Assembly: GCA_021838635.1 (NCBI GenBank)
Contig: JAKCDC010000009.1
Location: forward strand, 1-64,000
Source of the DNA: Pseudomonadota bacterium
Lineage (GTDB): Bacteria; Pseudomonadota; Gammaproteobacteria; Steroidobacterales; Steroidobacteraceae
Direction of reading: 5' to 3'
Length of the DNA: 64,000 bases
The notes below the pieces were generated by a model, which saw nothing but the letters and a program-made list of their open reading frames with translations, had not been told where the DNA came from and did not search any database. The position numbers and the translations under genes are program-made. Positions 58,841 to 64,000 of this stretch are shown here, piece after piece; within the stretch, counting starts at the first letter, position 1, and every line of letters starts with the position of its first letter.

Positions 58841-60286
58841 TCAGTGGATGACCCGTGCGCACAGATCGAGCAACGGGGCCGGCAGCACGCCGAGCACCAG
58901 CACCGCTGCGGCATTGACGCCGAGCGCAAAACGCACCCCGAATGACCGGACCGTCTCCGGCAGCGACTCCGGCGGCTCATCGAAGTACATCAGCTTCACC
59001 ACCCGCAGGTAGTAGAAGGCGCCGACCACCGAGGTCAGCACGGCGATCACCACCAACCACAGATGCTGCGTCTCCCACAAGGCCTGGATGATGCGCAGCT
59101 TCGCCCAGAACCCGACGAACGGCGGCACCCCGGCGGCCGAGAACATCAGCATGGCCATGGCGAGCGCGAGCAGCGGATCGCGCCGGTACAGGCCCTTGTA
59201 GTGCTCGAGCTTCTCGGCCTCGAAACCCTTGCGGCTCGCCAGAATGACCACGCCGAAGAATCCGAGCGCCATCAGCACGTACACCAGCGTGTAGTACAGC
59301 GCCGCGCCGTAGCCATTCACGGTGCCGGAGGCGAATCCGAGCACGATGAATCCCACGTGCGCGATCGTCGAGTAGGCCAGCATGCGCTTGATGTTCGTCT
59401 GCGCGATGGCGACGACGTTGCCGATGACGAGCGTCAGCACCGCCAGCGGCACGAGCATTGCCGACCAGTCGACCGTGACCCCGGCAAGCCCGTGCGCCAG
59501 CAGGCGCAGCGCGAGCGCGAAGTAGCCGATCTTCGGCGCCGTGCCGACGAACAGCGTGACGCTGGTGGGCGCACCGTCATACACGTCGGGCAACCACATG
59601 TGGAACGGAACGGCACCCAACTTGAAGGCGACCGCCACCACGATGAAGGTGAGTCCGAGGATCACCCCGAGGTTGTGCGGGGTGTTGAGCGCGACGGCGA
59701 TCCCGTCGAGACTGAGCGTGCCGGTCAGTCCATACACGATGGACATGCCATACAACAGCATCCCCGAGGCGATCGAACCGAGCACGAAGTACTTCATGGC
59801 CGCTTCGGCGGCGAGCGGGGACTCGCGATCGAAGGCCACCATGGCGTACACCGAGAGGGCGAGCAGCTCAACGCCGAGGTACACCGTGAGCAGGCTGTCG
59901 GCGGAGATCAGCACGAAGATGCCGAGCAACGCCGAGAGCGACAGCGCGTAGTACTCGCCCTTGAGGATGTCGCGGTTCTGCAGATAGGTGCGCGAGTACA
60001 GCAGCGCCACCGCCACGGTGAGGAAGCCGGCAAGCTTCAACACGTAGGCGAGCGGATCGGCGACGTAGCTGCCGTCGAACAGCACCATGCGGTGGGTGAC
60101 GTCGGCGAACTGGACCGTGAGGCCCGCGCCGATCACCAGCAGCAGCAGCGTCAGAGTGCCGGTGGCCCCGGGACGCCGATCCCCGACAAATGCCTCGAAC
60201 AGCAGCACGAGGCAGATGGCCGCGGCCAGATACATCTCCGGCAGCGCGGCGGCGAGGGTATGCAGGTTAATCATGGAGTCGGGCAT
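58841..60286 (-). CDS. nuoN: NADH-quinone oxidoreductase subunit N
   Basis: 14-TM proton-pumping subunit, position after nuoM. Confidence 0.94.
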   Translation of the reverse strand: MPDSMINLHTLAAALPEMYLAAAICLVLLFEAFVGDRRPGATGTLTLLLLVIGAGLTVQFADVTHRMVLFDGSYVADPLAYVLKLAGFLTVAVALLYSRTYLQNRDILKGEYYALSLSALLGIFVLISADSLLTVYLGVELLALSVYAMVAFDRESPLAAEAAMKYFVLGSIASGMLLYGMSIVYGLTGTLSLDGIAVALNTPHNLGVILGLTFIVVAVAFKLGAVPFHMWLPDVYDGAPTSVTLFVGTAPKIGYFALALRLLAHGLAGVTVDWSAMLVPLAVLTLVIGNVVAIAQTNIKRMLAYSTIAHVGFIVLGFASGTVNGYGAALYYTLVYVLMALGFFGVVILASRKGFEAEKLEHYKGLYRRDPLLALAMAMLMFSAAGVPPFVGFWAKLRIIQALWETQHLWLVVIAVLTSVVGAFYYLRVVKLMYFDEPPESLPETVRSFGVRFALGVNAAAVLVLGVLPAPLLDLCARVIH

Positions 60287-60291
60287 CGGGT

Positions 60292-61806
60292 CTACACCGG
60301 AATCTTGGTGGCAGCGGCCTGGCTGACCAGGTGCTGGATCGAGGGCTCCATGACCTTCAGCAGCGGCTCAGGCCACACGCCGAGCAGCAGCACCGCCACG
60401 GCGAGCACGCCGAGGATCAGGAATTCCCGCCCATTGAGGTCGGTCAGTTTGGCCACGTGATCATTGGCCACCGGACCGAACACCACTCGCTTGACCAGCC
60501 ACAGCGTGTAGGCGGCCGCAAGGATGAGCGTCAGCGCCGCGAGCGCCGAGTACCAGAAGCTCGCCTTGAAGCTCGCGAGGATCACGAGGAACTCCCCGAC
60601 GAACCCCGAGGTGCCGGGCAGCCCGGTGTTCGCCAGCGCAAACAGAACCATGAAGCCGGCGAAGATGGGCATGGTGTTGACCACACCGCCGTAATCGGCG
60701 ATCTGCCGGCTGTGCATCCGGTCGTAGAGCACCCCGACGCACAGGAACAGCGCGCCGGAGATCAGACCGTGCGAGACCATCTGCACCATCGCCCCGTCGA
60801 GGCCCATGCCGGCATCGAGCGTGGTGCCGGAACTCGCCACGATGGCGTAGACGAGGAATGCCCCCAGCGTGACGATACCCATGTGGGCGATCGAGGAGTA
60901 CGCGATCAGCTTCTTCATGTCCTGCTGCACGAGCGCGACGAAGCCGATGTAGATGATCGCGATCAGCGAGAGCGTGATCATGAGCCCGTCGAGCTCGCGG
61001 CACGCATCCGGCACGATCGGCAGACTGAAGCGCAGAAACCCGTACCCGCCCATCTTCAGCATGATGGCCGCCAGGATCACCGAGCCGCCGGTCGGCGCCT
61101 CGACGTGCGCATCCGGCAACCAGGTGTGCACCGGCCACATCGGCACCTTGACCGCAAAGGCGAGCAGGAAGGCGGCGAAGATCCAGCGCTGCTCGACGAG
61201 CGTCAGCGGCAGCGCCTGGAAGGCGGCGATCGAGTAACTGCCGGCCTTCAGGTACATGTAGATCAGCGCCGCCAGCATGAACACCGAGCCGAGGAAGGTG
61301 TACAGGAAGAACTTGATGGTCGCGTACACACGCCGCGGACCGCCCCAGATGCCGATGATGAGGAACATCGGGATCAGCATCGCTTCCCAGAAGAAGTAGA
61401 AGAGCAGCGCGTCGGTGGAGGAGAACACCCCGTTCATCAATCCTTCCATGATCAGGAAGGCGGCGAAGTACTGCGCCGGACGCTTGGTGATCACCTGCCA
61501 GCCGGCGATGATCACCGGCACGGTCATGAACGCGGTCAGCACCACGAGCGGCATCGAGATGCCGTCGACGCCGAGACCGTAGTTGGCGTGCAAGCGCGGG
61601 ATCCAGGCGGCCTTCTGCACGAACTGCATGGCGGCGGTATGGGCGCTGAACCCGTGGACGAGCGGCACGCACAGCGCGAGCGTGACGAGCGAGGCGGCAA
61701 GCGCGAACCAGCGGCCCGCGACGATATTCCGATCCCCGAGCAGCAGCACCACGATGCCGGCGGCGATGGGCAGCCAGATCAGCAGGGACAGCAGGTGGTC
61801 GTGCAT
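60292..61806 (-). CDS. nuoM: NADH-quinone oxidoreductase subunit M
   Basis: ANYGLGVDGISMPLVVLTAF, FFWEAMLIPMFLIIGIWGG. Confidence 0.96.
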   Translation of the reverse strand: MHDHLLSLLIWLPIAAGIVVLLLGDRNIVAGRWFALAASLVTLALCVPLVHGFSAHTAAMQFVQKAAWIPRLHANYGLGVDGISMPLVVLTAFMTVPVIIAGWQVITKRPAQYFAAFLIMEGLMNGVFSSTDALLFYFFWEAMLIPMFLIIGIWGGPRRVYATIKFFLYTFLGSVFMLAALIYMYLKAGSYSIAAFQALPLTLVEQRWIFAAFLLAFAVKVPMWPVHTWLPDAHVEAPTGGSVILAAIMLKMGGYGFLRFSLPIVPDACRELDGLMITLSLIAIIYIGFVALVQQDMKKLIAYSSIAHMGIVTLGAFLVYAIVASSGTTLDAGMGLDGAMVQMVSHGLISGALFLCVGVLYDRMHSRQIADYGGVVNTMPIFAGFMVLFALANTGLPGTSGFVGEFLVILASFKASFWYSALAALTLILAAAYTLWLVKRVVFGPVANDHVAKLTDLNGREFLILGVLAVAVLLLGVWPEPLLKVMEPSIQHLVSQAAATKIPV

Positions 61807-61839
61807 TCTTGTGCGTTCTCCGAAATGCTCTGCGTGGGC

Positions 61840-63843
61840 TTAAGCGTGGACCAGGAACCAGCCGAGCAGCACCGCCAGGCCGATCACGATCCAAAAGGCG
61901 TACGAGTAGAGATAACCGCTCTGTACGCGCCGCACCACGCCGCCAAACCAGCCGACCGTGGCGGCCGTGCCGTTGACGATGGCTCCATCGATGATGCTCT
62001 GGTCGCCGGCTTTCCACAGCCCGAGACCCAGACCCCGGCTGAAGCGCGCGATGACCTGCTCGTTGAACCAATCGAAGTAGTACTTCTGATCGAGGATGCG
62101 CTTCAGCCAGGCGAACTTCACTGCGGCCGCATTGGCCAGATCCGGGCGCTTCAGCACGAACAGCCACGCCGTGACGAACCCCGCCACCGCCAGCCAGAAC
62201 GGCGCGGTGACGAACGCGTGCAGCGCGAGGGCGAGCGGCCCGTGGTAGTGCGCCGCCAGACGCCCGATGACGTTGTGCGCCGGCAGCACCTTGATCGCGT
62301 TGCCGAAGTAATTGCCGTAGAGCACCTTGCCGACCGTGAAATACCCGATCAGCAGCGACGGGATGGCGAGCGCGATCAGCGGCACCGTGACCACCCACGG
62401 ACTCTCATGCGGCTCGTGCACCCCAGCGTGCGCCCCGTGCGCATCGTCTCCGTGATCGTGACCCTGCGCGGCGTGCACCTTGCGGAAGCGCTCCTCGCCA
62501 TGGAAGGTCATGAACAGCAGACGGAACGTGTACAGCGAGGTGACGAATGCTCCGAGCAGTACGCACCAGTACGCGTACGTCGAGCCCCAGCGATGGCTGA
62601 GGCCGATCGCCTCGATGATGGCGTCCTTGGAGTAAAAGCCGGAGAAGAACGGTGCGGCCACCAGTGCCAGCCCACCGATCCAGCAGGTCACCGCGGTGAT
62701 CGGCATGTATTTGCCGAGCCCGCCCATCTTGCGCATGTCCTGCTCGTGGTGCATGCCGATGATGACCGAACCGGCCGCGAGGAACAGCAGCGCCTTGAAA
62801 AACGCGTGCGTCATGAGGTGAAAAATCGCAGCGTTGTAGGCTGAAGCGCCGAGCGCAGCGGTCATGTACCCGAGCTGCGAGAGCGTCGAGTAGGCGATGA
62901 CGCGCTTGATGTCGTTGTTGATGACCCCGAGGAGGCCCATGAAGAACGCCGTGGTCGCGCCGATCACCAGGACGAACGACAGCGCCGCGCTCGAGTACTC
63001 GAACAGCGGGGACATGCGCGCCACCATGAAGATGCCCGCGGTCACCATCGTGGCGGCGTGGATCAGCGCCGAGATCGGGGTCGGGCCCTCCATCGAGTCC
63101 GGCAGCCACACGTGCAGCGGGACCTGCGCGCTCTTGCCCATCGCTCCGATGAACAGACACACGCAGATCAGCGTAAGCGCATTGACGCCACCGAACACCG
63201 GCAGCTGCAGCTGCGCCAGGTGCGGCGCGGCGGCGAACGCCGTGGTGTAGGACAGCGAGTGCGTGAACGAGAACAGCGCCGCGATGCCGATCACGAAGCC
63301 GAAGTCGCCGACGCGATTGACGAGGAATGCTTTGAGATTGGCGAAAATGGCGCTCGGTCGGGTGTACCAGAAGCCAATCAGCAGGTACGAGACCATGCCC
63401 ACCGCTTCCCAGCCGAAGAACAGCTGCATGAAATTGTTCGCCATCACGAGCATGAGCATCGAGAAGGTGAACAGCGAGATGTAGCTGAAGAAGCGGGTGT
63501 AGCCCGGATCATCGCTCATGTAGCCGATGGTGTAGACGTGCACGCACAGTGACACGAACGTCACCACCGACATCATGAGCACGGTGAGCCGGTCGATGAG
63601 GAAGCCGACCTGGATGTGCACCCCGTCGCTCACCGCCCAGGTGTACACCGGGCCGTTGAACGAGCTCACCCCGCCCGAGTACAGCTGCTTCAGCACGTAC
63701 AGCGACAGGCCGCAGGCGATGGCGACGCCGGCGATGGTGAGCGTGTGCGATGCGGCGCGGCCGATGCGTTTGCCGAAAAGGCCCGCGATCACGGCCGCAA
63801 TGAGCGGCGCGAGGGGGATGGCGATCAGCAGATGCGGGTTCAT
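61840..63843 (-). CDS. nuoL: NADH-quinone oxidoreductase subunit L
   Basis: IGYMSDDPGYTRFFSYISLFTFSMLMLVMANNFMQLFFGWEAVGMVSYLLIGFW. Confidence 0.96.
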   Translation of the reverse strand: MNPHLLIAIPLAPLIAAVIAGLFGKRIGRAASHTLTIAGVAIACGLSLYVLKQLYSGGVSSFNGPVYTWAVSDGVHIQVGFLIDRLTVLMMSVVTFVSLCVHVYTIGYMSDDPGYTRFFSYISLFTFSMLMLVMANNFMQLFFGWEAVGMVSYLLIGFWYTRPSAIFANLKAFLVNRVGDFGFVIGIAALFSFTHSLSYTTAFAAAPHLAQLQLPVFGGVNALTLICVCLFIGAMGKSAQVPLHVWLPDSMEGPTPISALIHAATMVTAGIFMVARMSPLFEYSSAALSFVLVIGATTAFFMGLLGVINNDIKRVIAYSTLSQLGYMTAALGASAYNAAIFHLMTHAFFKALLFLAAGSVIIGMHHEQDMRKMGGLGKYMPITAVTCWIGGLALVAAPFFSGFYSKDAIIEAIGLSHRWGSTYAYWCVLLGAFVTSLYTFRLLFMTFHGEERFRKVHAAQGHDHGDDAHGAHAGVHEPHESPWVVTVPLIALAIPSLLIGYFTVGKVLYGNYFGNAIKVLPAHNVIGRLAAHYHGPLALALHAFVTAPFWLAVAGFVTAWLFVLKRPDLANAAAVKFAWLKRILDQKYYFDWFNEQVIARFSRGLGLGLWKAGDQSIIDGAIVNGTAATVGWFGGVVRRVQSGYLYSYAFWIVIGLAVLLGWFLVHA

Positions 63844-63849
63844 GCGGCC

Positions 63850-64000
63850 TCAGCCCTTGAGAGTATTCAGATCTTCGACATTGATGCTGCGCCGGCCTCG
63901 GAACAGCACCACGAGGATCGCCAGTCCGATGGCCGACTCGGCGGCCGCCACGGTGAGCACGAAAAACACGAACACCTGGCCAGTCAGGTCACCGAACATG
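63850..64000 (-). CDS. nuoK: NADH-quinone oxidoreductase subunit K, C-terminal part (runs off right edge)
   Basis: Minus strand reads [49 protein letters not shown]; absent from the ORF track because the start is outside. Confidence 0.93.
   Translation of the reverse strand, partial: MFGDLTGQVFVFFVLTVAAAESAIGLAILVVLFRGRRSINVEDLNTLKG

Noticed and set aside
59063-60460. 465-aa plus-strand ORF antisense to nuoN
   Set aside because: Low-complexity charged translation, antisense to a conserved gene
60331-62844. 837-aa plus-strand ORF antisense to nuoM/nuoL
   Set aside because: Arg/His/Gln-rich translation typical of antisense to high-GC membrane genes; nuoL and nuoM are unmistakable on the other strand
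1-64000. CRISPR arrays, rRNA or tRNA genes
   Set aside because: No regularly spaced repeats or recognisable rRNA/tRNA signatures noticed by eye; a tRNAscan/CRISPR search would be decisive

Overview
This is a 64 kb window of a high-GC proteobacterial chromosome. Roughly 0-16 kb is accessory in character; 16-64 kb is dense and mostly conventional. Main content: (1) an IS630-type transposase C-terminus at the left edge. (2) A CbrB-like NtrC-family regulator, a CbrA-like solute-symporter/histidine kinase and a small overlapping membrane ORF resembling cbrX, divergent from an outer-membrane protein gene and a SatP/YaaH-type acetate transporter. A consensus-like -24/-12 sigma54 site and a 14-bp palindrome lie in the shared intergenic region. 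(3) A 7-16 kb stretch of orphan secreted or small proteins and gene debris: a truncated serine resolvase with an in-frame 15-bp tandem duplication, a truncated GST start and a decayed SDR. (4) A flavin-dependent tryptophan-halogenase-like gene, a PadR gene with a perfect operator-like inverted repeat, and a MarR/MFS/dienelactone-hydrolase operon. (5) A hemicellulose locus (GH3 with PA14, exported GH51, carboxylesterase) with a xyl-box-like site. (6) A di-heme peroxidase/phosphoesterase pair. (7) A 2HCT transporter, FecI/FecR and STN-TonB receptor block. (8) Homogentisate catabolism genes with a MarR regulator and palindrome. (9) nuoK(partial)-L-M-N. No CRISPR array, rRNA or tRNA was recognised. 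Family calls come from motif recognition in the supplied translations, with no database search. The best candidate for a less-described system is the CbrXAB-like / sigma54 / OMP-SatP module.
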